This document shows positions 7,967-17,273 of a stretch of DNA of 64,000 bases, piece by piece. Position 1 is the stretch's first letter; every line of letters begins with the position of its first letter. The translations under genes were made by a program, and so were the position numbers. The notes beneath the pieces are model-generated. The model was given only the letters and a program-made list of their open reading frames with translations. It made no database searches and was not told the origin of the DNA. The stretch spans positions 62,001 through 126,000 of the forward strand of contig NZ_PJPV01000009.1 in NCBI RefSeq assembly GCF_002864045.1. Direction: 5' to 3'. Source of the stretch: Endozoicomonas acroporae (lineage in GTDB: Bacteria > Pseudomonadota > Gammaproteobacteria > Pseudomonadales > Endozoicomonadaceae).

Positions 7967-9109
7967 ATGTCAAAACGCGACTACTACGAAGTGCTGGGTG
8001 TAGAAAGGAGCGCTTCAGACAAGGACATAAAAAAGGCCTATCGTCGTATGGCCATGAAATATCACCCCGACCGTAACCCGGGTGATAAAGCAGCGGAAGA
8101 TAGCTTCAAGGAAATCAACGAAGCCTTTGAAATTCTTTCCGACAGCCAGAAAAAAGCGGCCTACGATCAGTACGGCCACGCCGGTGTCGATCCGAACATG
8201 GGTGGCATGGGCGGTGCCGGCGGTTTTGCCGGTGGTAATTTCGGCGATATCTTCGGCGATGTCTTTGGTGACATTTTCGGTGCTGGCGGTGGCCGCAGTC
8301 GCAGTTCCGTCCAGCGTGGTGCCGATCTCCGCTATCAACTGGAACTCAGCCTCGAAGAAGCCGTTCGCGGCGTTACCAAGAAAATCCGTATTCCAACACT
8401 GGTGAGCTGTACCGGGTGTGATGGTTCCGGCGCAAAAAAAGGCACTCAGCCTGTCAGCTGTACAACCTGTGGTGGTATTGGTCAGGTGCGTATGCAGCAG
8501 GGCTTTTTCTCTGTGCAGCAAACCTGCCCTGACTGTCGCGGCACAGGCAAGATGATCAAGGATCCCTGTAACGTCTGCCACGGTGAAGGCCGCGTTCAGG
8601 AATACAAGACCCTCTCCGTCAAGATTCCTCCCGGTGTTGATACCGGCGACCGTATTCGTCTGGCCGGTGAAGGCGAAGCGGGTGTTAATGGTGGACCAGC
8701 CGGAGACCTTTACGTTCAGGTCAGTGTTGCTGATCATCCGATCTTCCAGCGTGACGGCAAACACCTCTACTGCGAAGTACCCATCACATTTGTGGATGCA
8801 GCACTGGGCGGTGAACTGGAAGTCCCCACCCTGGAAGGCCGGGTGAAGCTGAAGATTCCAGCGGAAACCCAGACGGGTAAACTGTTCCGTCTGCGTGGCA
8901 AGGGTGTTGTCCCGGTCCGTGGTGGCAGTGCCGGAGATCTGATGTGCCGGGTTGTGGTTGAGACTCCGGTAAAACTGACCGAACGCCAGAAAGAGCTGCT
9001 CAGGGAACTGGATGAAACCTTCAAAAAAGAAGGTGCCGGTCACCAGTCACCTAAAAAGCAATCCTTCTTTGATGGCGTCAAGAAGTTCTTTGACGATATG
9101 ACTTCCTGA
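7967..9109 (+). CDS. dnaJ: Hsp40 co-chaperone DnaJ
   Basis: DnaJ delivers substrates to DnaK and stimulates its ATPase. The 380-residue product has the J domain with HPD at 33-35, a Gly/Phe-rich linker (about 75-108), four zinc-finger C-x2-C motifs (Cys148/151, 165/168, 187/190, 201/204) and the C-terminal substrate-binding domains, which makes it a type I DnaJ. The start at 7967 gives the normal [12 protein letters not shown] opening. The upstream spacer from dnaK is 165 bases with a hairpin, so expression may be partly uncoupled from dnaK. Confidence 0.97.
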   Translation: MSKRDYYEVLGVERSASDKDIKKAYRRMAMKYHPDRNPGDKAAEDSFKEINEAFEILSDSQKKAAYDQYGHAGVDPNMGGMGGAGGFAGGNFGDIFGDVFGDIFGAGGGRSRSSVQRGADLRYQLELSLEEAVRGVTKKIRIPTLVSCTGCDGSGAKKGTQPVSCTTCGGIGQVRMQQGFFSVQQTCPDCRGTGKMIKDPCNVCHGEGRVQEYKTLSVKIPPGVDTGDRIRLAGEGEAGVNGGPAGDLYVQVSVADHPIFQRDGKHLYCEVPITFVDAALGGELEVPTLEGRVKLKIPAETQTGKLFRLRGKGVVPVRGGSAGDLMCRVVVETPVKLTERQKELLRELDETFKKEGAGHQSPKKQSFFDGVKKFFDDMTS

Positions 9110-9185
9110 TTCACCCCCTCAAAGAGGCCTCTGTTATCAGGGGCTTCAATTAAATGGTTGCGTTACTGCTGTTTTTGCGTGATTT

Positions 9186-9870
9186 TTAGCATTGTCTTAC
9201 TGTGTTTTTTCGGACATGAGGACCGGTGGTTCTCTTCTTGAGCTTTGCAGCGTAGGCAATCAGGGCATCAACGGCTGCCTGCTGACCCTTCTCGGTTGCA
9301 TATTTGAGGGGCGTAAACCCGTTTTTGGTTCGAGCATCGACGTCCGCTTCTCTGGCAATCAGTTCATAAATGGCATCCGGCTGGCCTTTCTCGGCTGCAA
9401 AGTGGAGGGGGCGTCCTACCGTCTTTGGTTCGAGAGTTGACGTTCGCACTTCTGGCAATAAGAGCACCAATGGTTTTCTGCAGGCCTTGAGCAGCTGTGT
9501 AGTGGAGAGGTACCCCGGTATCGGCAATAAAACAAGGATTACGACGACACAATGGACAAAATGGTTTTTTACTTATATTCAGCCATTTCTTAATACACGA
9601 TGTAAGTTGTTCACAGCCAAACTTAAGAGGTTTTTTATCTATGGGCCGGTAAAATTTTTTTGTCAGGTGGATTGATGGCAAATCGGGTAGGGCCCTGGCA
9701 GCCTGTACAGAACTTGATTCAGCTACATCCCCTGCTGTATTACATGTTCTGTGAGTAATGGGATTGTTGGTATCACTCTCCCTTTGAGAAACTTTATTAT
9801 CAATATTATCAATTTTCGGTTTTTTGTTTTCCTGGTGGGGGATTATAAGTGATTGTTGAAACATCACCAT
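9186..9870 (-). pseudogene. Ankyrin-repeat protein gene broken by a frameshift
   Basis: Two overlapping frames together encode one ankyrin protein. The first (9870 down to about 9410) has an N-terminal segment with a Cys cluster (CPLCRRNPC) and the first repeat (PLHYTAAQG...IGALIARSANVNSRTKDGRTP). The second continues with PLHFAAEKGQPDAIYELI and PLKYATEKGQQAAVDALI and stops at 9186. The join is a run of five C (coding strand, near 9407-9411); four C would restore one frame. It may be a real mutation, a phase-variable tract or a sequencing error. It lacks the SOCS-like tail of the later ankyrin array. Confidence 0.7.
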
Positions 9871-10000
9871 TATTTACACTGTGCATAGTCTGAATCATGA
9901 TTTTGAAAAAAAACACAAGACCCATTTCGTTAAATGGTTCTTGGCCTTTTGTTTTAATTCTGACCTTTTTTCTAAAATTAAGTTCCCAGAAATGGCGTAC

Positions 10001-10166
10001 TAGGAGGCTGACCGAGAATAGCGCCCGTAGCGAGGATGGCAGAAAATTGAGGATAAAAAGTCGGAAATTTTTAGTGAATAGTGGTTCTATTTGCTAAAAA
10101 TTTCCGACTTTTTAGACCAATTTGCTGCCACCGCAGTAGGGCAGTCTATTCTCGGTCAGCCTCCTA
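10001..10166 (+). repeat. Palindromic MITE-like element, family A copy 2
   Basis: This 166-bp element has terminal inverted repeats TAGGAGGCTGACCGAGAATA and its complement. Its central stem (10055-10074 with 10094-10113) is a perfect 20-bp inverted repeat, but its distal sequence differs from copies 1 and 3, so pairing is kept while sequence changes. The terminal repeats also carry a matched change (GACC/GGTC instead of GTCC/GGAC). It lies in the gap between the broken ankyrin gene and the amino-sugar kinase gene; the rest of 9871-10200 shows no gene. Confidence 0.85.
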
Positions 10167-10201
10167 GAGTATTCGACTTCCCGATGGAAGCCGAACGTTT
10201 T

Positions 10202-11113
10202 TCAGAAGAGTTTCATAGCCATCAACAGTGCACCGTGCATGGCATCACCCTGTGGCAGGGTGGCAATGGCAGCGACATCTTCCGGCAGCCAGTGCATAAC
10301 GAGCTCACTCAGCCCTCCAACCAATGCGCACTGGTTAGCGCCACGCTGATAAAGTACCCGGATCATCATGGCGGCATCTTCAGCGCTTTCCCGAATTAAC
10401 TGTTCCGCCAGTTGATCGCCCTTGCCTAAATGTTCAATCACCAGCGGTCCATAGGATCCGTAGTCTCTGGGGAGTGCGCTGTCCTGCCAGGCAACGGCCT
10501 GTTCAGGACTGTGGTCAAACGTTGCCATGATGGCCCGGCTTAACGGTGTCTGTTCTTTCATGCCTTCGTGGGCCAGCAGGGAGTAACGAATCGCCGCAAG
10601 GCCCAGGCTGGCACCACTGCCATGATCCGAGATTGGAAAGCCCCAGCCGCCCAGGGTTTTCACTTCACCATCAATCAGGCTGGCACCACAGGAGCCAGTG
10701 CCCAGGATCAGGATCGCTCCATCCCGGCCATTAAAGGCGCCCATGCAGGCGGCATAGGCGTCGGTTTCCAGGAAAATGCCGGCAAACGGAAAGCCCCAAC
10801 CCAGAACCAGATCACGCTCTTTCTGCTGATTGACACCGGCCAGGCCAAGACCGGCATACATACGTCCGAAGTCGTTCTCTTTCAGGCCCGCTTGAGCCAT
10901 CGCTGCACGGGTGGCCTGCATGATGGCGTTGCAGGCTGAATCAAGCCCGGTCCGGGGGTTTGCGCTGCCTGAGAACCCTTCCCCCAGGATATTGCCGTCA
11001 AGATCGGCGATACGTGCCCGGCATGAAGTGCCACCGCCGTCTACCCCCAGAAAGAGTGGCTGTTTGTGGTCAGTTTTTTTTACTGCGCTTTTCGTCAAGA
11101 GTTCGGATGCCAT
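10202..11113 (-). CDS. BadF/BadG-type amino-sugar kinase (N-acetylglucosamine or glucosamine kinase)
   Basis: The 303-residue protein belongs to the BadF/BadG/BcrA/BcrD ATPase fold group of sugar kinases. FLGVDGGGTSCRARIAD (about 20-36) is the phosphate-1 loop and ILILGTGSCGASL the second nucleotide-binding block. Homologues phosphorylate N-acetylglucosamine or glucosamine, which fits its place as last gene of a chitobiose-type PTS operon: hydrolysis of the phosphorylated disaccharide leaves one free amino sugar that needs a kinase. A ribosome binding site (AGGA) precedes the ATG at 11113, 6 bases after the chbG stop. The exact substrate cannot be read from the sequence. Confidence 0.82.
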   Translation of the reverse strand: MASELLTKSAVKKTDHKQPLFLGVDGGGTSCRARIADLDGNILGEGFSGSANPRTGLDSACNAIMQATRAAMAQAGLKENDFGRMYAGLGLAGVNQQKERDLVLGWGFPFAGIFLETDAYAACMGAFNGRDGAILILGTGSCGASLIDGEVKTLGGWGFPISDHGSGASLGLAAIRYSLLAHEGMKEQTPLSRAIMATFDHSPEQAVAWQDSALPRDYGSYGPLVIEHLGKGDQLAEQLIRESAEDAAMMIRVLYQRGANQCALVGGLSELVMHWLPEDVAAIATLPQGDAMHGALLMAMKLF

Positions 11114-11119
11114 ATTTGC

Positions 11120-11857
11120 TTAATCCTGCAGGCAACTGTAATCGGAGATGGTAACACCCATACCGGCCAGGGCTTCAGGCAGTGATGGATCGGTCAGAAT
11201 GGCCAGCTCACGGGCTCTGGCGGTTGCATAACCGCTGGCTTCCCGCAGAGGTTCATCGATCAGTGCCGGATGTGCCATCAGTTCCAGCACCTGTACTCTG
11301 CCCAGATATTGGCGAACGATTTCGAGGAGGTTTTCACCGGTCAGGCTGTCACCGTAAAACTTGTCCGAAAAGCCCAGGCTTTTGCCCCGGTATTGGGTCA
11401 TTTCATTTTCAGGGCGAAGTGGAACCTTGTACTCTTCAGCCAACTTTCTGGCGATAGGGGCAACCAATATGTGGCGATGGCAGTGGTGGTGACCATCCAT
11501 ATGGCTGAGTTCAACACCAAGGCTTAAGAATTGCTCAATCTGTGCACGCAGCTCACGCTCGATTTCTTCCGGGTTCATGGACTGATTGTCCCAAAACCGT
11601 GTCTGATTCTGTAAATGACCGGTCTGGTCAAGCAGGGTAGGAACATGGTCGGCCATGGGTGTGCCTGCGGTCAGACGCAGATGGATACCCACTTTCAATC
11701 CCGGATTGAGTCTGGCCAGTTCAGCTCCATGGCGCTCGGCAGGCATGCCCACCATTAAGGTGGTGGAGCGGACAATACCTTGTTGAAAAGCTTCGATGAT
11801 GCCCAGGTTGACACCCCGGGTCAGGCCGAAATCATCGGCATTGACGATCAGTTTCAT
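11120..11857 (-). CDS. chbG: ChbG/YdjC carbohydrate deacetylase
   Basis: ChbG removes an acetyl group from chitobiose-6-phosphate and related chito-oligosaccharides before hydrolysis and induction. The 245-residue product begins MKLIVNADDFG, in which the paired Asp residues bind the catalytic metal, and has the HMDGHHHCHRH metal/active-site segment in the middle, both hallmarks of the YdjC/HpnK family. The frame is open upstream to 11908; 11857 is chosen because it places the conserved core at the N terminus, although the best purine-rich stretch is somewhat distant. It lies between the GH4 hydrolase and the kinase. Confidence 0.88.
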   Translation of the reverse strand: MKLIVNADDFGLTRGVNLGIIEAFQQGIVRSTTLMVGMPAERHGAELARLNPGLKVGIHLRLTAGTPMADHVPTLLDQTGHLQNQTRFWDNQSMNPEEIERELRAQIEQFLSLGVELSHMDGHHHCHRHILVAPIARKLAEEYKVPLRPENEMTQYRGKSLGFSDKFYGDSLTGENLLEIVRQYLGRVQVLELMAHPALIDEPLREASGYATARARELAILTDPSLPEALAGMGVTISDYSCLQD

Positions 11858-12025
11858 AGGGCGTTGGAGATTAATCTCCCCCTCAGAGATATGGGAATTT
11901 TGAACCACAAAGGTATAAAGAAGCGTTGCCCGCTATCCGCAGCCCGGCTCCCGAAACAGCCAGGATTGTGTGCTTTTTCGGACAGCGGGCGGCGGAACGC
12001 GTTTTCCTTGCGGTTCCCAAACAGA

Positions 12026-13339
12026 TTAAACGAGGTCGGCAAATTGTGGCAGGTAATCGCGGTTCTCGGCGATAATATCGTCAAGAATCTTCTTACCGGT
12101 GGCCAGATCCGGAACCAGCGGGTTCAGTGCCATGGCCATCAGAGCCTTGTCGTAATCGCCGTAAACAGCGGCATCAATAGCCAGAGTCTCATAAGCCTTG
12201 ACCTGCTGGAGCAAGCCGTTCAGATGGGTAGGCATAGTACCAAAAGATATAGCGTGAGCACCGTCGGCATCCACCATGGCATTGATTTCTACCACCGCAT
12301 CGTCTGGCAGGCCATTGATGGCACCATTGTTACGGGTATTAACGACATTCATCGTTTTTTTGTTGTTCCAGATGGCATCCACCAGATCCAGAGAAACTTC
12401 TGAATAGTAAGCGCCGCCACGTTTTTCCAGCTGGCTTGGCTTATGGTCCAGATCAGGATCAGCGTACAGTTCAAACAGCTCTTCTTCGGTTTTCATCACC
12501 TGTTCTGCACGGGTACCACCAGACTCTGCTGCTTTCAGTTCATCCGCCAACATCGCCTCTTTCAGATAAAAGTAACGGTGATAAGGGCAGGGAACCACAC
12601 CAAGGGCCTTCAGGAAGGACTGATCCCATGGCTCTTCAGTAATGTTGTTCATGTTCAGGCTGGCGCCATCACCCAGCAGTTTGAGGACTTCCCGGGTTTT
12701 GTCTGCACCGGCAACGGAAACCTTGTGAACCCACACCATATGGTTCAGACCGGCAAAATCCAGGGAAGCCTCTTCCGGCTTAACACCCAGCATGCGGGCA
12801 ATAGAGTAGTGCATATTGATGGGGACGTTACACAGACCCATCACTTTTACCCGGGTGTGCTTGATAACGGCTTCGGTTACCATGCCGGCCGGGTTGGTAA
12901 AGTTGATCAGCCAGGCGTTTGGGGCAACTTCTTCAATATCACGACAGATGTCGAGAATAACAGGGATAGTGCGCAGTGCTTTGGCAAAACCTCCAGGCCC
13001 GGTGGTTTCCTGGCCGATAACATTGTATCTCAGGGGGATACGTTCATCGCGGGCACGGGCTGCCAGGCCACCCACACGGAACTGGGACATGACGAACTGG
13101 GCGTCTTTGATGCCTTCACGACGGTTCAGCGTTGCCCATACTTTAATATCAAGGTCGGCTTTTTCGATCATGCGCCTGGTCAGATCAGCGATAATGTTCA
13201 CTTTGTGTTCGCCGTCTTCAACATCAACCAGGCAGATTTCTGTAACAGGCAGCTCACGGATACGGCGGATAATGCCGTCAACCAGCTCCGGTGTGTAGCT
13301 ACTGCCACCGCCAATAATCGTCAGCTTAAGATTTTTCAT
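12026..13339 (-). CDS. chbF: GH4 6-phospho-beta-glucosidase (ChbF/CelF-like)
   Basis: This 437-residue member of glycoside hydrolase family 4 uses NAD and a divalent metal to cleave 6-phosphorylated disaccharides by a redox-elimination mechanism. The N-terminal dinucleotide-binding motif is IIGGGSSYTPEL (about 8-19). INFTNPAGM and GLCNVP (metal-binding Cys) and LNHMVWVH (metal-binding His region) are all present. In E. coli the counterpart in the chb operon hydrolyses deacetylated chitobiose-6-phosphate; here the neighbouring ChbG and PTS genes support the same role. It is followed by chbG and preceded by the LacI regulator. Confidence 0.92.
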   Translation of the reverse strand: MKNLKLTIIGGGSSYTPELVDGIIRRIRELPVTEICLVDVEDGEHKVNIIADLTRRMIEKADLDIKVWATLNRREGIKDAQFVMSQFRVGGLAARARDERIPLRYNVIGQETTGPGGFAKALRTIPVILDICRDIEEVAPNAWLINFTNPAGMVTEAVIKHTRVKVMGLCNVPINMHYSIARMLGVKPEEASLDFAGLNHMVWVHKVSVAGADKTREVLKLLGDGASLNMNNITEEPWDQSFLKALGVVPCPYHRYFYLKEAMLADELKAAESGGTRAEQVMKTEEELFELYADPDLDHKPSQLEKRGGAYYSEVSLDLVDAIWNNKKTMNVVNTRNNGAINGLPDDAVVEINAMVDADGAHAISFGTMPTHLNGLLQQVKAYETLAIDAAVYGDYDKALMAMALNPLVPDLATGKKILDDIIAENRDYLPQFADLV

Positions 13340-13372
13340 GCTATTTTCCTGAGATCCTTCGCCCTTAAATGG

Positions 13373-14371
13373 TTACTTAAGAGTACGGACGGACTCTCTT
13401 GGTCGTAATTCCGGTTTAAATGTTTCCAGTGCCGACAACGGTTGGTGATTCATCAGGCCTGAAAGCGCTTCTGATGCCCGGGCCGCCATCTCTTTGATGG
13501 GAAAGTGCACTGTTGTTACTGCTGGCCTTAACATGGTGCAGATGCTGACGCTGTCAAAGCTGACCATGGATATATCGCCAGGAACGGTCATGCTGCGTTC
13601 TCTGAACAGGTCAAATGCACCGACACACATCTCTTCACTACAGGAATACACGGCAGTGATATCCGGGTGTTTTGCCAGTATTTCTGCCATGGCGTGATAA
13701 CCCCCTGTCCGGTCATAATCCGCTTCAGCCACCAGTGATTCATCCAGTTCGATGTGGTGTTCACGCAGTGCCTGCTCATAACCCCGGAAGCGCAACTGCG
13801 CAGTCAGGCGCTCCCGTGGGCCTGCCAGACAGGCAATTTTGCGATGGCCATGCGCTATCAGATGGTTAACGGCCAGCTTACCGGCTTCTGCGTGCTCAAA
13901 GGCAACGCAGCGGTCTTCCAGACCCACAACCTGACGGTCCAGGATGATGAACGGTGTTGCTTCCCCGGCCAGCTCAATTAGTTCTTCGTCGTATAGATTA
14001 CGGGCATGGAGAATAAGGCCATCACAGCGCATATCCTTCAATCGCTGGATTGCCAGTTGCTCACTTTCCCGTGAGCGTTTACCGCGGCTGACCAGCAGGA
14101 ATTTTTCCTGCTGGTCCATCGCTTCCTGAACTTCAGCCATCAGCTCGGAGAAAAAGGAGCCCCGGTAGGAGGTAACGACCAGTCCAACGGTGTTGGAAGA
14201 AGAGGTTGCCAGCGAGCGAGCAAGAGGGTTCGGGCGGTAATTCAGCTTTTTCATCGCCTTATGTACGCGCTCTCTGGTCGTTTCCTTAATCTGGCCTGTC
14301 TCATTGAGAACCCGGGATACCGTTGCCCTGGAAACCCCTGCCAGTTCAGCTACGTCCTTTATGCTCGCCAT
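13373..14371 (-). CDS. LacI-family transcriptional regulator of the chitobiose PTS operon
   Basis: The 332-residue protein has an N-terminal LacI helix-turn-helix (SIKDVAELAGVSRATVSRVL, about 3-22), the hinge helix region (NPLARSLAT) and a periplasmic-binding-protein-like sugar domain. It is encoded inside the operon it probably controls, in contrast to E. coli where chb is run by the AraC-type ChbR. The likely operators are the AACCGGTT palindromes at 16793-16813 and 17066-17086. The effector is presumably a phosphorylated chito-sugar or GlcNAc derivative; this is inference. Confidence 0.88.
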   Translation of the reverse strand: MASIKDVAELAGVSRATVSRVLNETGQIKETTRERVHKAMKKLNYRPNPLARSLATSSSNTVGLVVTSYRGSFFSELMAEVQEAMDQQEKFLLVSRGKRSRESEQLAIQRLKDMRCDGLILHARNLYDEELIELAGEATPFIILDRQVVGLEDRCVAFEHAEAGKLAVNHLIAHGHRKIACLAGPRERLTAQLRFRGYEQALREHHIELDESLVAEADYDRTGGYHAMAEILAKHPDITAVYSCSEEMCVGAFDLFRERSMTVPGDISMVSFDSVSICTMLRPAVTTVHFPIKEMAARASEALSGLMNHQPLSALETFKPELRPRESVRTLK

Positions 14372-14522
14372 TGCCTTCTCCTGAATCCGATCTGATTTCG
14401 CCGGGCTTTTCGTGAAAATACCTTGTTGGGTACTTTTTTTGCTATGGGCATCTTTTCGCTATGAGCATTCTGAATGCCGAAAAACAACTTAGAAAAATGG
14501 CTGCGTTCAGTCGTTTAAAAAA

Positions 14523-14834
14523 TTATTGGTTGTCCAGTCGCTGATACAGACGAATCATCTCTTCTACCATATCCTGTGCCAGCATGGAGTTCATCAGGTG
14601 ATCCTGGGCATGAACCAGCAGCAGGTTAACGGGTACTTTGCCTTCGCCATTGTCGGCAGCGATCAGGGCAGTCTGCATTTTATGGGCCAGTCTGCCAGCT
14701 TCGCGGGAATCGGCAAGGGATTTTTCCGCTTTGACATAATCGCCACAGCGGGCGTGGGCCAGGGCTTCAAGGGCCTGACTTTTGGCTTCGCCGGATTTAA
14801 CGATCAATTCCATTACAACGTTGTCGACGTTCAT
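14523..14834 (-). CDS. chbA: PTS lactose/cellobiose-type IIA component
   Basis: This phosphocarrier accepts phosphate from HPr and passes it to the IIB protein. The 103-residue product has the family active-site block LLLVHAQDHLMNS with His75 as the expected phosphorylated residue and Asp78 as the conserved metal-coordinating position. The start at 14834 is supported by an AGGAG site 8 bases upstream; the frame is open 11 codons further. It lies downstream of the IIC gene in the operon. Confidence 0.93.
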   Translation of the reverse strand: MNVDNVVMELIVKSGEAKSQALEALAHARCGDYVKAEKSLADSREAGRLAHKMQTALIAADNGEGKVPVNLLLVHAQDHLMNSMLAQDMVEEMIRLYQRLDNQ

Positions 14835-14899
14835 GGGAAGTCTCCTGAAAATAAGGGGGTAATACACCCACCGGACTCAGCCGGTGGGAAGGAAAGGTG

Positions 14900-16231
14900 T
14901 TACGCGATGGCTGGGTTACCGGCGGTTTCAGTCTTGGTGGCACCTGTGGCTGTGGCCTGTTCCTGGGCCATCACCTGCTTCTCGTAGGCCTTGAAGAATG
15001 GGTAGTAGATCATGAGGTCAATCACCATCAGTACCGCAGTCAGGATAGAAGCCTTGAAGGCCCAGCCAGCACCCCAGGCGGCACCGATCAGGGCCGGAGC
15101 AGTCCATGGCGTTACCGCGATGGCTTTGTCAACAATGCCCGTGTTAACGGCAACGTAAGCGATGATGGCGTTCACCACCGGAGCCATCACAAATGGAATG
15201 AACAGGGTTGGGTTCATGACCACCGGGGCACCGAACATAACCGGTTCGTTGATCTGGAATGCGCCAGGCAGGAAGCTCATACGGCCAACGCTGCGCAGGT
15301 GAGCGGTTTTACTAAAGCTCATCAGGATAACCAGAGACAGAGTTGCACCGGCACCACCGATAAAGATATAGAAGTCCCAGAAAGGCTGAGTGAACAGGTT
15401 AGGTATGGTTTCACCGGCAGCGTAGGCAGCAGCATTGGCGCTAATATTAGCCAGGAATATAGGCGACAGAATACCTACAACAATGTTGGCACCGTGAATA
15501 CCCGCGAACCACAGCAGCTGGCAGAGCAGCAGTGCGCCAATGATGGCTGGCAGACTGTTGGAGGCGCTGACCAGTGGCTTGAAGATGGTCATTACCGCAT
15601 CGGGAATCTGCATATCAAAGCCAGACTGTACAAACAGGCTCAGTGGGTACAGCGTTACGAAAATCGCCAGCACCGGAACCAGCAGAGCGAAGGACGCAGC
15701 AATGGCTGGCGGTACCTGCTCAGGCATGCGAATAGTAATGTTGTACTTCTTCAGAATGCGGGTCAGTTCTACGGAGAAGTAGGCAACCAGCAGTGCGGTG
15801 AAGATACCGGTACCGGCAAAGTGGTTCAGTGGCAGAGCCCAGCCTTTTTCAGGGGCAGCCACCAGCAGGAATGACATGGCCGACAGGGCTGCGGCACCAA
15901 TGGCGTCCATCTGGTAGGATTTGGCCAGAGAGTAGGCAACACCCATGGTGATGAACAGGGACATGATGCCCATACTCATGGTCCAGGGCATGACGATGGT
16001 CGGGCGATGGGCAGCGACGAAGTCCAGCCAGGCACGGCCAAAAGCGTTGGTGGTATCGGCAGCAAACGGAGGGTTGGCAAAAATCAGGATGAAACTGCCC
16101 ACAATAATGAAGGGCATGGCCACCAGAAAGCCATCACGCAGTGCGGTAATATGACGTTGAGCACCCAGCTTGCCGGCTATTGGCCCCAGCTTCTGCTCTA
16201 CAAATTGTATGAGTTGGTCGTACAGTTTCAT
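14900..16231 (-). CDS. chbC: PTS lactose/cellobiose-type IIC permease
   Basis: This inner-membrane channel of the PTS transports and phosphorylates a beta-linked disaccharide, probably chitobiose or cellobiose. The 443-residue protein has about 10 hydrophobic segments and the conserved PGAFQINEPVMFG motif of the EIIC_LacB/CelB family, where the Glu is essential for sugar binding. The start at 16231 (MKLYDQLIQFVEQKLG) has a GGGGA site. It lies between IIB and IIA in the operon. Confidence 0.93.
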   Translation of the reverse strand: MKLYDQLIQFVEQKLGPIAGKLGAQRHITALRDGFLVAMPFIIVGSFILIFANPPFAADTTNAFGRAWLDFVAAHRPTIVMPWTMSMGIMSLFITMGVAYSLAKSYQMDAIGAAALSAMSFLLVAAPEKGWALPLNHFAGTGIFTALLVAYFSVELTRILKKYNITIRMPEQVPPAIAASFALLVPVLAIFVTLYPLSLFVQSGFDMQIPDAVMTIFKPLVSASNSLPAIIGALLLCQLLWFAGIHGANIVVGILSPIFLANISANAAAYAAGETIPNLFTQPFWDFYIFIGGAGATLSLVILMSFSKTAHLRSVGRMSFLPGAFQINEPVMFGAPVVMNPTLFIPFVMAPVVNAIIAYVAVNTGIVDKAIAVTPWTAPALIGAAWGAGWAFKASILTAVLMVIDLMIYYPFFKAYEKQVMAQEQATATGATKTETAGNPAIA

Positions 16232-16306
16232 GGTTAATCCCCATTCTCTTAAAAAAAGAGCCCTGAATGAGCGCCTTCTGTGTTGCAACCGTCGTTGTTA
16301 TTGTTG

Positions 16307-16621
16307 TTATGCAGTTTCTTCCAGCAGGGCAAGTGCCTGATCAAGAACCTGTTCACCCTTCATCATGCCGTAGGCCATTGGGTCAATAGCTTCTACACGC
16401 TTGTGCAGTTTTGCCGCATGAGCCTGAAAGTCGGCCAGCTTGAACTTTATCTGTGGGCCAAGAAGACAAACGTCGTAAGACTCGATGGCTTGTTCAAAAT
16501 TGGCCATACCAACGGCATCGATCTTTACTTCAAGGCCACGATCCACCGCGGCCTGTTCCATTTTCTTAACCAGCATGCTGGTTGACATACCTGCGCTGCA
16601 GCATAGAAAAATCTTTTTCAT
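16307..16621 (-). CDS. chbB: PTS lactose/cellobiose-type IIB component
   Basis: The 104-residue phosphotransfer protein has the phosphocysteine loop FLCCSAGMSTS at the N terminus; Cys8 is the expected phosphorylated residue. The start at 16621 is preceded by GGAG. It is the first gene of a minus-strand operon (IIB, IIC, IIA, LacI, GH4, ChbG, kinase) that runs to 10202. Confidence 0.93.
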   Translation of the reverse strand: MKKIFLCCSAGMSTSMLVKKMEQAAVDRGLEVKIDAVGMANFEQAIESYDVCLLGPQIKFKLADFQAHAAKLHKRVEAIDPMAYGMMKGEQVLDQALALLEETA

Positions 16622-16789
16622 CACAGTGACTCCGCTATTCAATTCCAAGACAGGTCAGTTTTGTTGGTCCAGTACAGTAATTCCGTTTGCTCTTGTTAAG
16701 AGCCTGGTCAAAGTGACCATGAACTGAACGGGAAACCGTATGTGGAAGTTTTCATTACGTTGACAATGAAATCACAGAAGTAATCATGA

Positions 16790-16816
16790 CGCAACCGGTT
16801 TCTGTAACCGGTTACA
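16790..16816. promoter_or_regulatory. Tandem LacI-type operators on the PTS operon side
   Basis: Two AACCGGTT cores (16793-16800 and 16806-16813) lie 13 bases apart centre to centre. The second is embedded in the perfect palindrome TGTAACCGGTTACA (16803-16816). CCGG-centred palindromes are typical of LacI/GalR-family operators. The pair sits upstream of chbB, about 170 bases from its start codon. Confidence 0.75.
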
Positions 16817-17062
16817 TTGGTGCTTTTCAGGCAGTTTCTGGCTTGCTGTATATGGCTGAAGCTATTGGGATTTCGGGGTGTGCAAGTGATTCGGTGAGCA
16901 GGTGAGCAGCCTTACCGGGCAGAAAATTCGCTCCTGGAGATTTGCAATGGTGGTTTAACGGTTGGTTTCTATGATGTAAATCAATTTTTTGCTTTGTGTT
17001 TTTTTAGTGTGATGTGAAAAGTCATGAAAAGTTGATTTATGACAAAAATGTCAAGAAAAGGT

Positions 17063-17089
17063 TGAAACCGGTTGCGGAAACCGGTTACA
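17063..17089. promoter_or_regulatory. Tandem LacI-type operators on the porin side
   Basis: Two more AACCGGTT cores (17066-17073 and 17079-17086) have exactly the same 13-base spacing as the pair at 16790-16816, within GAAACCGGTTGCG and GAAACCGGTTACA. Shared operators suggest that the porin and the PTS operon are co-regulated, perhaps with looping over the 270 bases between the pairs. The rest of 16622-17273 is AT-rich with no gene. Confidence 0.75.
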
Positions 17090-17273
17090 TTTTTTTTGCG
17101 AAAAGATAAACTGACAAGCGTTTACAAATGTCACCGTTTCTTGACGACAGGGTTGCCTGGGTTGAAGCGGGTCGTTGAACAGGGCGAAGACCTTAAAAAC
17201 GACGGACGACAATAAACAGAAAGTGCTGTCTTTCTAAAAAAGCAGAAAACACACCAGGAGTTAATGGGGATTA

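Noticed and set aside
16985..17030. CRP-binding site upstream of the porin
   Set aside because: TGTGA occurs but the second half-site TCACA is not at the required spacing, so it does not meet the consensus.
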